DNA from: Azotobacter bryophylli
Lineage (GTDB): Bacteria; Pseudomonadota; Gammaproteobacteria; Pseudomonadales; Pseudomonadaceae
Length of the DNA stretch: 64,000 bases
Assembly: GCF_042643485.1 (NCBI RefSeq)
Contig: NZ_JBHRSJ010000001.1
Location: 310,001 to 374,000 of the forward strand
Reading direction: 5' to 3'
This document shows positions 31,182-40,140 of the stretch, in pieces (positions within the stretch are counted from its first letter, which is position 1; each line of letters opens with the position of its first letter). Position numbers and translations under genes: made by a program. The notes under the pieces were generated by a model. The model was not told the DNA's origin, searched no databases, and saw nothing but the letters and a program-made list of their open reading frames with translations.

Positions 31182-31664
31182 ATGTCCGTCATGACCGGTG
31201 CCGGCACTCGCGTATTCATCGGCAGCAAACTCACCGCCGCCCTGAGCGGCGTCGACGCCACCGACCTGGCTGCCATGAAGGCGGCCGGTATCACCTACAC
31301 CGAAATTGGCGAGCTGGTCAGCGTCGGCGACTACGGCGACTCGGTGAGCGACGTGTCCTACACCGCTCTGGCCAAGTCCCGCGTTACCCACCTGAAGGGC
31401 GTGTCCGATGGCGGCACCACCGACCTGACCATCGCTTTCGATGCAGGCGATGCGGGGCAAGATGCTCTGATCGCCGCCAGCCGGGACCGCGCCGGCTTTT
31501 ACTACCTGTACCCGATCAAGATCCAGTACGTCGATGGTCTCACCGACTACCTCGCCGTGACCGTCCAGGGCGTGCGCAAGCAGCCCGGCTCCGGCAACGA
31601 CGTCGTCCAGCGCGTGGTTACCGTGGCCGCCAACAGCCCGGTCCTGGAAGACCCGGGTGTCTGA
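31182..31664 (+). CDS. major tail tube protein
   Basis: 160 residues; a beta-rich tube protein with IGELVSVGDYGDSVSDVSYTALAKSRVTHLKGVSDGGTTDLTIAF, the usual pattern of siphovirus tube proteins. It lies between the tail completion gene and the tail assembly chaperone. GGAG ribosome site. Confidence 0.88.
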   Translation: MSVMTGAGTRVFIGSKLTAALSGVDATDLAAMKAAGITYTEIGELVSVGDYGDSVSDVSYTALAKSRVTHLKGVSDGGTTDLTIAFDAGDAGQDALIAASRDRAGFYYLYPIKIQYVDGLTDYLAVTVQGVRKQPGSGNDVVQRVVTVAANSPVLEDPGV

Positions 31665-31677
31665 TCCACTTTTCTAT

Positions 31678-31698
31678 GGCCCGTTCTTGGCGGGCCTT
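31678..31698 (+). terminator. intermodule hairpin after the tube gene
   Basis: GGCCCG-TTCTTGG-CGGGCC followed by a T/C run. Confidence 0.55.
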
Positions 31699-31724
31699 CT
31701 CCCTTCTGAATCGAGGAACCTCCC

Positions 31725-32084
31725 ATGACCACCAAGACCCTGCACGGCACCACTACCGTCACCGTTGGCGACGACGTCTTCACCCTGACCCCGACCCTCG
31801 CCGCCGTGCGCGCTATCGAGCTGCGCTATGGCGGCCTGCTGAAAGCAGGCCAGGCCTGCGACGCCATGTCCGTCGATGCCGTCGCCCATGTCATTGCCGC
31901 CGGCGCCGGCCTCACCGGCAAGGCCGCCGAAGCTCTGCCCGAGGCCGTTTTCCAGGCCGGTGTGGTGCGTGTGTATAACCAGATCCGTTCCTACCTGATG
32001 GTCTTGTTCAACCCGCGGGCGATCGAAGAGGGCGCCGAGGGAAACGCGGAACCGGCCGCGAAGACGGCCGAGAAAGCGCAGTAA
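31725..32084 (+). CDS. tail assembly chaperone (G-like, unshifted product)
   Basis: 119 residues, MTTKTLHGTTTVTVGDDVFTLTPTLAAVRAIELRYGGL..., equivalent to lambda gpG. It keeps the tape measure soluble during tail assembly. Ribosomes that do not slip at 32039-32045 stop at the TAA here. Confidence 0.85.
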   Translation: MTTKTLHGTTTVTVGDDVFTLTPTLAAVRAIELRYGGLLKAGQACDAMSVDAVAHVIAAGAGLTGKAAEALPEAVFQAGVVRVYNQIRSYLMVLFNPRAIEEGAEGNAEPAAKTAEKAQ

Positions 32085-32302
32085 GGGATGGTAGCTACGT
32101 CGACTACCTGTTCGGCGTAGCCACCGGCCTGCTGGGCTGGATGCCCGAGGTAGCCTGGCGCACGCCGATCCCTGAGCTGCTGATCGCCATGGATGCCAAG
32201 ATCGAATGGTCGCTGGCGTTCCACCCGTTCGGCGGAGGGAAGAAGAAAGAGCCGGAGAGGCAGACGCCGCAGGAGATGCGCAAGGCGTTGCGGGCGAAGT
32301 GA
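31725..32302 (+). CDS. frameshifted tail assembly chaperone (GT-like fusion)
   Basis: The heptamer GGGAAAC at 32039-32045 is in the correct phase for a -1 slip (G GGA AAC to GGG AAA). The -1 frame is then open for 85 codons to the TGA at 32300-32302, giving a product of about 192 residues. Its T part reads YVDYLFGVATGLLGWMPEVAW...AMDAKIEW and ends KALRAK. The layout is the same as lambda G/GT, whose slippery site is GGGAAAG. The T part has no start codon or ribosome site of its own. Confidence 0.85.
32039..32045 (+). promoter_or_regulatory. programmed -1 frameshift slippery site
   Basis: GGGAAAC fits X-XXY-YYZ in the zero frame (codons GGA AAC). Confidence 0.85.
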
Positions 32303-32379
32303 GGTCATCGACCCAGCCATGTGCTGGGTCTTGGTGCTGGCGTTTTGGTATATTCGCGGAATTCGCATAAGGAGCTGCT

Positions 32380-32886
32380 ATGTCGCGAGCATTCAAAAAC
32401 CCGGTAAATGGTCATGTGGAAACCACAGGCTCGCTAGGTCCTATAGCAGTTCTGCTACTCGGTCCGATTTATCTATTGTTCCGTGGGTTATGGGCGCATG
32501 CCATGGTGTGGCTGGTAATCGCGATCGGCCTCGGTGTAGCTACTGGGCCGGGTGCCCTGTTGGCAGTAATTATTCTTAGCATCATCTATGCGTTCGCGAT
32601 CAATGGAATTCTGGCGAATAACTATCTGCGCAATGGATGGCTTGAAGTTAAGGCTCCATTCAATGGTTCTGCTGCTGAAACTGTATCCGTCGCGCCTACC
32701 CCTGCGGAGAATGATCCATCCGAGATAGCCTGGACTATTGCGATGGACGAGTATGAATCCGGCAAGAAGTCTACCGGCCTTTGGGCAAAGTGCTTTGCCA
32801 GGGCCGGAGGTGACGAGCAAAAGGCCAAGGCGGCCTATCTCGAAGCTCGCGCACGCGAGCTATCGGCAGGAAGTACGCCGCTATAA
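32380..32886 (+). CDS. small membrane protein, probable moron
   Basis: 168 residues. Two or three membrane segments (IAVLLLGPIYLLFRGLWAHAMVWLVIAIGLG and ALLAVIILSIIYAFAI) followed by a soluble helical C-terminus. It interrupts the normal chaperone-to-tape-measure junction, has lower GC than its neighbours, its own AAGGAG site and a terminator behind it, all marks of a moron. A host-envelope or superinfection role is possible but not shown. Confidence 0.75.
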   Translation: MSRAFKNPVNGHVETTGSLGPIAVLLLGPIYLLFRGLWAHAMVWLVIAIGLGVATGPGALLAVIILSIIYAFAINGILANNYLRNGWLEVKAPFNGSAAETVSVAPTPAENDPSEIAWTIAMDEYESGKKSTGLWAKCFARAGGDEQKAKAAYLEARARELSAGSTPL

Positions 32887-32897
32887 GAATCCCCAAG

Positions 32898-32919
32898 AGC
32901 CCGCCTAGTGCGGGCTTTT
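32898..32919 (+). terminator. terminator of the membrane-protein moron
   Basis: AGCCCGC-CTAGT-GCGGGCT followed by TTT. Confidence 0.75.
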
Positions 32920-32928
32920 CATTCAACC

Positions 32929-32950
32929 AACCCGCTTCGGCGGGTTTTTT
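32929..32950 (+). terminator. second terminator hairpin before the tape measure gene
   Basis: AACCCGC-TTCG-GCGGGTT followed by TTTT, 10 bp after the previous hairpin. Confidence 0.75.
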
Positions 32951-32967
32951 ATTGCCCGGAGAACCGC

Positions 32968-35900
32968 ATGGCCGAACAAGACGTCCAGGGGATGCTGATC
33001 CGTATCGAGGCTACCGCGGCCCAGCTGATCAGCGAGCTAGGGCGTGCCGATAGGGCCGTGGCCTCGACCAGCCAGAAGATCGACAAGAACCTGTCGGTCA
33101 TCGATCAGGCCTTCGGTCGGGTCGACTCGACCATCTCCAGTGCCGTCGATAAGGCGCTGGGCGACCTGAACGTCAGTGTCGCCGCCGCCTATGCCCATCT
33201 GGACCGGCTGGAGGAGGGGCTGACGGGCACCTCGCAGTCCGCAGCCCGGATCGCTCCCGGCCTGAATGCCTCGACCGCCGCCATGGGCAAGGCCGGCATC
33301 AGCGCCGGACAGTACGCCCAGGCCATGCGCCTGCTGCCGATGCAGCTGTCAGACGTGGTCAGCAGCCTGGCCAGCGGGATGCCGGTCTGGCAGGTGGCGA
33401 TCCAGCAGGGCGGGCAGGTGCGCGACGCCTTCGGCGGGCTCGGCAATGCCGCGCGCGGGGTGGCTTCCGCCGTCGGGCCGGTAGCCGGTACCCTCGGTGC
33501 CGTTGCGGCTGCCGCTGCCGTACTGCTTTCCGCTCACGAGCAGGGCGCGGCCGAGGCCCGGGCCTATGAGCAGGCGCTGATCCTCACCGGCAATGCTGCC
33601 GGTACCAGCGCCGATGCTCTGGCCGGTATGGCCATCGCCCTGGATCAGGCCGGCTCCACCCAGCACGCCGCCGCGGCGGCGCTGGCCGAGCTCGCCGGCA
33701 GCGGCCGGTTCGCCGAGAACCAGCTCGGCGCCATCGCCGAGGCGGCGCTGGCCATGGAGGAGGCCACCGGCACGGCGGTGGCCGACACGGTCAAGGCGTT
33801 TTCCGCGCTGGCCGACGCCCCGGCCGCGGCCAGCGCCAAGCTGAATGAGCAGTACCACTACCTGACCGAGGCGGTTTACCGGCAGATCCGCGCGCTGGAA
33901 GAGCAGGGGCGCACGAGCGAGGCGGCCAAGCTGGCGACCGATACCTATGCCGCGGCCCTGACGGAGCGGGCCGGGCAGATCGACGAGCACTTGGGTGCCC
34001 TGCAGCGGGCTTGGCGGGGAATCACCGGCGCCGCCGGCGAAGCCTGGGACGCCATGCTCGGCCTGGGCCGCGAGAAGACCCTCGAGCAGCAGATCGGCCA
34101 GTTGGAAGGGCGGCTGGATAACCTGCGCCACAACCCGTTCACCGGCAGCTTCCTGGACTTCGGCCCCAGCGAAGAGGAACTGAACAACGCCCTGCTCGGC
34201 CTGCGCATCCAGCAGCAGGGACAGGCCTTGATCGCCGAATCGGCCGCGGAAGAGGTCCGGCTGAACCAGGAGCGCATCGCTGCCGACCAGCGCGAGCAAA
34301 AGGCCCAGGAGTCGCTGAACCAGGCCTATGTGGCCCGGCTGGTCAGCCTGAAACAGTCCGCCGCGCTTCAGGGCCAGAACTCGGAGGAGGCCCGCGTCCG
34401 CTACGAGACCGAGCGGGGGGAACTGGCCCGGCTCGGCGAGGCGCAGAAGCAGGCGCTAATCGGGGAAGCCCGCGCCATAGATGCCAAGCGGGCAGCCGAG
34501 CAGGCTGCGAAGGACCAGGCAGAGGCCAGTAAAAAGGCGGCTGAGGCGCAGAAGCGGGAGGCCGCCTCATTCCAGCAACTGCTGGACACTTTGCTCCCGG
34601 CCGACGCCGCTAGCCGCCGATACGGCGAGACCCTCGCCGCACTGGACAAGGGCCTGATTGCGGGCACCCTGTCGCTCGATACCTACCAGTCCGCCGTCGA
34701 AGCGGCCTGGCAGGCGCTGAACAAGGCCGATTGGGACAAGCAAAACCAACAGGTCAAGGAGGCCAACGACCAGTTCAAGTCGCTGCGCGATCGTCTCGAT
34801 CCGGCGACGGTGGCCGCCGAGCAGTACGCCAAGGGGCAGGATATCCTCAATCAGAGGCTGGCCGACGGGAAGCTCTCCGCCGAGGAATACGCCCGCCTGC
34901 TGGGCCTGCTCGATCAGGAGTACCAGCAGAATGCGGCCTCCAGCAGCGAGTGGGCCCGCTTCACCGAGCGCCAGCTCGACCGCGTGGACCAGGCGTTCTC
35001 CGATGCCTGGCTCAACATCGGCCACGGCTTCGACAGCTTCGCCAGCAGCCTGAAGCGCGCCTTCGAACAGATGCTGGCCGAGTTGGCTCACATGGCCATT
35101 ACCCGGCCGATCATGCTGCAGATCGGCTCGGCGCTGGGCATCGGCGGGCTGACCGGGAGCGCGATGGGTACCGGCCTCTGGGGCTCTCTCAGCGGCGGCA
35201 GCGGCGTGCTGGGCTCGCTCGGCGGCCTGTACTCCGCCTATAAGGCCGGATCGGGCATCCTGGGTGGCATTACGAGCGCCGGGAAGTACCTTGGCTCCGG
35301 CGCATCCGGAGTGCTCGGCAGTCTGGATTCCGGTCTCGGCCAGGTCGTCGGCAAGCTGCTGTACGGCGGGGCCAGCACCTACGCGCCGGCCAGCTTCCAG
35401 CTACAGAGCGCGCTCAGTCGGATGGGGGCCTCGGCGAGCAGTTTCGCTGCGCAGCTCGGCATCAGCGAGCAGGCCTTGGCCAAGTTCGGCGCGGCGCTGG
35501 GCGTCGTCGGCGACGTGGCCTCGGTGGCCGGGGCGGCCTACAACGTCTATGGCGGCTTCAAGGAGGGCATCGGCAACGGCCTCACCACCCTGGCCGGCGC
35601 CGCCATCGGAGCGTTCTTCGGCGGACCGGTCGGCTCGGCTATCGGCAGCACCATCGGCAAGTTCGTCGGCGGGGCGCTGTTCGGCACCTGGAAGATCAAG
35701 GACTACGGCCTCGCCCTGGGAGTCAACAACGGCGATCTGAACCCGCAGAGCTACGTCTACAAGAAGAAGTCGGGCCTGCTCAGCCACAAGAAGAAGACCA
35801 CCTACGACCCGCTCGGCGGCGACCTCGCCCAGCAGATGCAGGACACCTTCGCCTCGACCGAGGACAGCGTCGCCGCCTTGTTCGAGCAGCTCGGCTACGC

Positions 35901-37662
35901 CATCGACCAGGGCACCTTCGACGGCCTGCAGATCGCCCGCTCGAAGATCAGCACCAAGGGCAAGACGCAGGACGAGATCAGCAAGGCCATCGGCGATTGG
36001 TTCACCCAGGCCGGGGAGAGCATCAACAGCTACCTGAACGCCACCCTGGGCACCGGGTTGAGCTACGACATCGCCGGCATGACGACGTTCGTCAACGACC
36101 TGTACGCGGTCAACGGCCTGCTCGACCACCTGAACGTCGGCCTGTTCTCTACCAACGTGGCTGGCGGCAAGCTGGTCGAGCAGCTACTCGGGCTGACCGG
36201 CGGGCTGGATTCGCTGACCAGTTCGGTGTCGACCTACTACGACCAATTCTTCTCCGACGCCGAGAAACAGGCCAACACCCTGGAGGACGTGACCCAGGCC
36301 TTCGCCGACGCCAACCAGACCCTACCGGCTACCCGCGCCGAGTACCGGGCGATGGTCGAGAGCATCGACCTGACCACCGAGGCCGGCCGCAGTATGTTCG
36401 CCACGCTGATGAACCTGGCGGGGCAGGCCGACAGCTACTACGACATCGTCGAGCAGCGGGCGCAGGCGGTTCAGGCCGCCACGTCCGGTGCCGCGGTCTC
36501 GGCGGCCAAGGGCGCACTGTCCACACTGTCCAGCGCCATCGGCGCCGAGCAGCAGCGCCTGAGCGATGCCTACAATGCCCAGGTCGCCTCGATCAACGAT
36601 AGGGTCGGCACGGCCAACAGCGCGGTGAGCAGTCTGACGGCGGTCGGCAGCAGCCTGGATGTGGCGCTGAAGCAGCTGGCCGGCTCGTCCGAGCAGGCTA
36701 CGGCCCTCCTGCACGAGCAGGCGGTGGCCACGCTGCGCTCGGCGCTGGCCTTTGCCCAGGCCGGCGGCTCCCTGGCCGGTTTCGCCGGACTGCAGGCCGC
36801 CCTCGACTCGGCCGGTAACATCGACTCGGGCCGCTACTCGACGTTGGCGGACCTGCAGCGGGAGCAGGGCCGCACCGCCGGCCTGATCGCCCAGTTGCAG
36901 GGCGTCAACGGCGCCCAGCTGACGACCGAGGAGGGCATCGTCGCCAACCTGCAGGCGCAGCTCGACCAGGCCAAGGCCGACTACGACCTGCAAGCGGCGG
37001 GCCTCGACGCGCAACTGAGCGCGGCCCAGGCGCAGCTCGATGCGTTGCTCGGTATCGACAGCGGCGTGAAGAGCGTGGCGGACGCACTGAGCCTGTTCGT
37101 CGGGGCGATGCAGCAGGCCCAGGCGCTGCAGGACGCGAACGCCAGCATCACCAGCGTGATCGGTCCGGACGGCGTGAAGCATCAGGTCGCCAGCAATGGA
37201 ACGATCCTCGACCCGAACGGCGCCTCCATGGGCCTCAAGGTGGTCGGCGATCAGGTGGTCGGTACCCAGAGCTGGAACCAGGACTGGCGGTTCAATCTCG
37301 GCCAGGACGGCCAGATGAGCTGGGCGGCTGGCCAGCAGGCCAACCTGCAGGCTTGGGCGAAGTCGATGGGCATCCCCGGTTTCGCCACCGGCGGTGACTT
37401 CGGCGGCGGCCTGCGGCTGGTCGGCGAGCACGGTCCGGAGCTGGAGGTGACCGGCCCGAGCCGGATCTTCAATGCCCGGCAGACCGCCGACCTACTGTCC
37501 GGCGGTGGCGCCTCGGCCGAGGAGCTGCGCGGCCTACGCGCCGACCTGGCGCAGGTGTTCGACGCCCTGCGCGCCATCGCCAAACACACCATGCAAACGG
37601 CGAAACGCGCCGAGTTCCTGGAGCGCTGGGACTACGACGGCATGCCGACAGTGAGAGCCTAA
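32968..37662 (+). CDS. phage tail tape measure protein
   Basis: 1564 residues, the longest gene in the prophage. Long helical N-terminus, a prophage tail-length segment (QAMRLLPMQLSDVVSSLASGMPVWQVAIQQGGQVRDAFGG), coiled-coil Ala/Gln/Glu-rich stretches, and a central Gly/Ala-rich hydrophobic region (GIGGLTGSAMGTGLWGSLSGG) probably inserted into the host membrane. Near the C-terminus the motif FATGGDFGGGLRLVGEHGPEL is common in these proteins. GGAG ribosome site. Confidence 0.95.
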   Translation: MAEQDVQGMLIRIEATAAQLISELGRADRAVASTSQKIDKNLSVIDQAFGRVDSTISSAVDKALGDLNVSVAAAYAHLDRLEEGLTGTSQSAARIAPGLNASTAAMGKAGISAGQYAQAMRLLPMQLSDVVSSLASGMPVWQVAIQQGGQVRDAFGGLGNAARGVASAVGPVAGTLGAVAAAAAVLLSAHEQGAAEARAYEQALILTGNAAGTSADALAGMAIALDQAGSTQHAAAAALAELAGSGRFAENQLGAIAEAALAMEEATGTAVADTVKAFSALADAPAAASAKLNEQYHYLTEAVYRQIRALEEQGRTSEAAKLATDTYAAALTERAGQIDEHLGALQRAWRGITGAAGEAWDAMLGLGREKTLEQQIGQLEGRLDNLRHNPFTGSFLDFGPSEEELNNALLGLRIQQQGQALIAESAAEEVRLNQERIAADQREQKAQESLNQAYVARLVSLKQSAALQGQNSEEARVRYETERGELARLGEAQKQALIGEARAIDAKRAAEQAAKDQAEASKKAAEAQKREAASFQQLLDTLLPADAASRRYGETLAALDKGLIAGTLSLDTYQSAVEAAWQALNKADWDKQNQQVKEANDQFKSLRDRLDPATVAAEQYAKGQDILNQRLADGKLSAEEYARLLGLLDQEYQQNAASSSEWARFTERQLDRVDQAFSDAWLNIGHGFDSFASSLKRAFEQMLAELAHMAITRPIMLQIGSALGIGGLTGSAMGTGLWGSLSGGSGVLGSLGGLYSAYKAGSGILGGITSAGKYLGSGASGVLGSLDSGLGQVVGKLLYGGASTYAPASFQLQSALSRMGASASSFAAQLGISEQALAKFGAALGVVGDVASVAGAAYNVYGGFKEGIGNGLTTLAGAAIGAFFGGPVGSAIGSTIGKFVGGALFGTWKIKDYGLALGVNNGDLNPQSYVYKKKSGLLSHKKKTTYDPLGGDLAQQMQDTFASTEDSVAALFEQLGYAIDQGTFDGLQIARSKISTKGKTQDEISKAIGDWFTQAGESINSYLNATLGTGLSYDIAGMTTFVNDLYAVNGLLDHLNVGLFSTNVAGGKLVEQLLGLTGGLDSLTSSVSTYYDQFFSDAEKQANTLEDVTQAFADANQTLPATRAEYRAMVESIDLTTEAGRSMFATLMNLAGQADSYYDIVEQRAQAVQAATSGAAVSAAKGALSTLSSAIGAEQQRLSDAYNAQVASINDRVGTANSAVSSLTAVGSSLDVALKQLAGSSEQATALLHEQAVATLRSALAFAQAGGSLAGFAGLQAALDSAGNIDSGRYSTLADLQREQGRTAGLIAQLQGVNGAQLTTEEGIVANLQAQLDQAKADYDLQAAGLDAQLSAAQAQLDALLGIDSGVKSVADALSLFVGAMQQAQALQDANASITSVIGPDGVKHQVASNGTILDPNGASMGLKVVGDQVVGTQSWNQDWRFNLGQDGQMSWAAGQQANLQAWAKSMGIPGFATGGDFGGGLRLVGEHGPELEVTGPSRIFNARQTADLLSGGGASAEELRGLRADLAQVFDALRAIAKHTMQTAKRAEFLERWDYDGMPTVRA

Positions 37663-38552
37663 TGCAGATCATCAAACCCATCGACATCACCGAGGCGGTG
37701 CTGGTCGCCAGCAACGTGCCCGAGGACGACTACCCGCTCTGGAGCCCGGCGACCGCCTACCTGGTCGGCGACCGCTGCCTGCGGGGCCGCCGGATCTACG
37801 AGGCGCTGCTTGCGCACAGCGGCGTGGACCCGGGCGGAGTGGCCACCAACCCGGCCACCTGGCTGGATCTGGGGATGGACAACCGCTGGCGGATGTTCGA
37901 CGACCAGGTCGGCTCGCTCACCCGGCAGGCGGGCGCCATCGCCGTCGCCCTGCAACCGGGGACGGTGATCAACGCCCTGGCCCTGTTCAACCTGCAGGGC
38001 CGGACGGTGACGGTGGCGATGACCGACCCGAACGAGGGCGAGGTCTACCGGCGCACGCTGTCGCTGGTCGATGCCGGCGTGAGCGACTGGTACGCCTGGT
38101 GCTTCGCGCCGATCGGCCGGCGCCGCGACGTCGTGCTGCTGGACCTGCCGGCCTACGGCACCGCCCAACTGAGCGTGACCGTCGACAACGCTGGCGACCC
38201 GGCGGCCTGCGGCCATCTGGTCACCGGCACCCAGGCCGACCTCGGCGTGGCGCTGTACGGCACCAGCGTCGGCATCACCGACTACTCGCGCAAGGACACC
38301 GACGAGTTCGGCAACGCCCTCGTCGTCGAGCGCGCCTACAGCAAGCGCGCCGAGTTCGACCTGCGCCTCGATACCGCCCGGGTGGGCGCCATCCAGCGCC
38401 TGCTGGCCTCGATCCGCGCCCGCCCGGTGGTCTGGATCGGTGAGCCGAGCTACGAGGCGACCGTGCTGTTCGGCTTCTTCAAGGACTTCACCCTCTCGAT
38501 CTCCGGCCCGTCGCTCTCCGACGGGACCCTTACCGTGGAAGGACTGGTATGA
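37662..38552 (+). CDS. distal tail protein with N-terminal carbohydrate-binding-like segment
   Basis: 296 residues. An N-terminal stretch (YPLWSPATAYLVGDRCLRGRRIYEALLAHSGVDPG) resembles a small CBM5/12-type carbohydrate-binding motif. The remainder is beta-rich and of tail type; homologues are usually called phage tail protein. It starts within the tape measure stop (TAATG) and overlaps the fibre gene by 4 bp. It occupies the space where four or five tip genes would normally lie. Confidence 0.75.
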   Translation: MQIIKPIDITEAVLVASNVPEDDYPLWSPATAYLVGDRCLRGRRIYEALLAHSGVDPGGVATNPATWLDLGMDNRWRMFDDQVGSLTRQAGAIAVALQPGTVINALALFNLQGRTVTVAMTDPNEGEVYRRTLSLVDAGVSDWYAWCFAPIGRRRDVVLLDLPAYGTAQLSVTVDNAGDPAACGHLVTGTQADLGVALYGTSVGITDYSRKDTDEFGNALVVERAYSKRAEFDLRLDTARVGAIQRLLASIRARPVVWIGEPSYEATVLFGFFKDFTLSISGPSLSDGTLTVEGLV

Positions 38553-39853
38553 CCCTACCCGCGATCACGCCGCTGCCCCCGGCACCGGCGCGCAGCGACG
38601 CGCCCAACGACTTCTCGGCCAAGGCCGATGCCTTCGCCGCCGCCCTGCCCGGGCTGGTGGAGGACATCAACGAGGCCGCCGGCTTCATCGACCAGCGCGC
38701 CGCCGACGCCCAGCAGAGCGCGCAGGCGGCGCTCAACGCCGTGGCGGTGGCCGGCAGCGCCGAAGGCCTTCCCGCCCTGGCCGGCAACGCCGGCAAGGTC
38801 CTGCGCATCAACGCCCAGGAGAACGCCGTGTTCTGGGACACGGCCGCGCCGCCGGCCAGCAGCGGAACGCCCGGGCTCATCGCGCTGGCCACGCTGGCGG
38901 AGGCCAATGCCGGCACGGACCCGGCCAAGGCCATCGTCTCCGCCGTGCTAGCGGCGGTGCTGGCCGGCTATGCCCGGCTCGACTCGCCGACCTTCAGCGG
39001 CACGCCGAAGGTGCCGACCCCGGCGGCCGGCGACGACAGCCTGCGGGCCGCCAACACGGCCTTCGTGCAGGCCACCCTCCGGGCGGCGATCGCCGCCCTG
39101 GTGAACCAGTCGCCGGCCGCGCTGGACACGCTCAACGAGCTGGCCGCGGCGCTGGGCAACGATCCGAACTTCGCCACCACGGTGCTCAATGCCCTGGCTG
39201 GTAAGCAGCCGCTTTCGGGCAACCTGACCGCTCTGGCGGGGCTGGCCGGGGCGGCTAACCAGCTGGGCTACTTCACGGCGGCAGGCGCGATGGCGCTGAC
39301 AGCCTTCACGGCGTTTGCGCGGACCCTCGCCGGGGCGGCGGATGCCCTGGCGGCGCGCACGACGCTGGGCGCCTGCGGCATCGCCGGGCCAGTGAGCCAG
39401 ACGCTATCGGGGACGGCTGTGGACTTCACTGCCATTCCGAGTTGGGCGAAGCGGCTGCGGGTCGGTCTCAACGGCGCCAGCCTCAACGCGGCCACGGCCA
39501 TCATGGCCCAGCTGGGCACCTCTGCGGGGGTGGCCACCAGCGGGTATGGGGGGACGGTATTCGCGGTGGATAACGGGGGCGCCGGGGTTGGCGCCCTGAG
39601 CGTCGGCATAGACCTAGACTGGTTGAACAACCTAAGCGCGGCATGGACTTATAGCGGTGTTTTGGATTTCGAGCACATGGGGGGCAACGTCTGGGCGTTC
39701 AAAAGCACGATGTCCCCGACCAACGGAACTAGGCAGGCCAGCACGTCCGGCGCCGTGGCATTGCCGGGGGGCCTCACCACGCTGCGCCTCACGTCCCATA
39801 ACGGCACCGCATCGTTCGATGCTGGTACGGCCAGTCTCACCTATGAGGGGTAA
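38549..39853 (+). CDS. tail fibre protein
   Basis: 434 residues. Ala-rich helical N-terminus, then fibre repeats (YARLDSPTFSGTPKVPTPAAGD...LRAANTAFVQATLRAAIAALVNQSPAALDTLNELAAALGNDPNFATTVLNAL) and a C-terminal beta domain with drifting composition (from ~39400 on) that probably binds the receptor. Host-range module. Confidence 0.9.
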   Translation: MTLPAITPLPPAPARSDAPNDFSAKADAFAAALPGLVEDINEAAGFIDQRAADAQQSAQAALNAVAVAGSAEGLPALAGNAGKVLRINAQENAVFWDTAAPPASSGTPGLIALATLAEANAGTDPAKAIVSAVLAAVLAGYARLDSPTFSGTPKVPTPAAGDDSLRAANTAFVQATLRAAIAALVNQSPAALDTLNELAAALGNDPNFATTVLNALAGKQPLSGNLTALAGLAGAANQLGYFTAAGAMALTAFTAFARTLAGAADALAARTTLGACGIAGPVSQTLSGTAVDFTAIPSWAKRLRVGLNGASLNAATAIMAQLGTSAGVATSGYGGTVFAVDNGGAGVGALSVGIDLDWLNNLSAAWTYSGVLDFEHMGGNVWAFKSTMSPTNGTRQASTSGAVALPGGLTTLRLTSHNGTASFDAGTASLTYEG

Positions 39854-39855
39854 CC

Positions 39856-40041
39856 ATGTTCCGCGTCGAATACAACCTTGAAACCGGCGAGCGCCGGGAG
39901 ATCGAGCAGGCCGTTTACCGAAGCCTCGCCGACCCGACCGTGGTCGTCGTGCTCGATGCGACGGAGGCGGCGCCGGCAGGGATGGAGGCCTTCGATCCGG
40001 CCGCCGTGGACCCCACGGCCAGCGACACGGCCCCGGCCTGA
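39856..40041 (+). CDS. small protein following the tail fibre
   Basis: 61 residues, MFRVEYNLETGERREIEQAVYRS..., with a disordered Ala/Pro/Asp tail. Located 2 bp after the fibre stop; short proteins in this slot are thought to assist fibre assembly. No domain recognised. Confidence 0.65.
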   Translation: MFRVEYNLETGERREIEQAVYRSLADPTVVVVLDATEAAPAGMEAFDPAAVDPTASDTAPA

Positions 40042-40068
40042 CCAGAGCGTTCCAGCCTTCTCTCAGGA

Positions 40069-40091
40069 ACCCGCCCCGGCGGGTGTTTTTT
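40069..40091 (+). terminator. terminator-like hairpin before the endolysin gene
   Basis: ACCCGCC-CC-GGCGGGT then G and a run of seven T. Confidence 0.75.
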
Positions 40092-40097
40092 TGCCCG

Positions 40098-40120
40098 AAA
40101 CCCGGCCCCGCGCCGGGTTT
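40098..40120 (+). terminator. second hairpin before the endolysin gene
   Basis: AAACCCGGC and GCCGGGTTT form a 9-bp stem with a 5-nt loop, 7 bp after the previous hairpin. Confidence 0.65.
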
Positions 40121-40140
40121 GGTGTTTTTGGAGAGTACCC

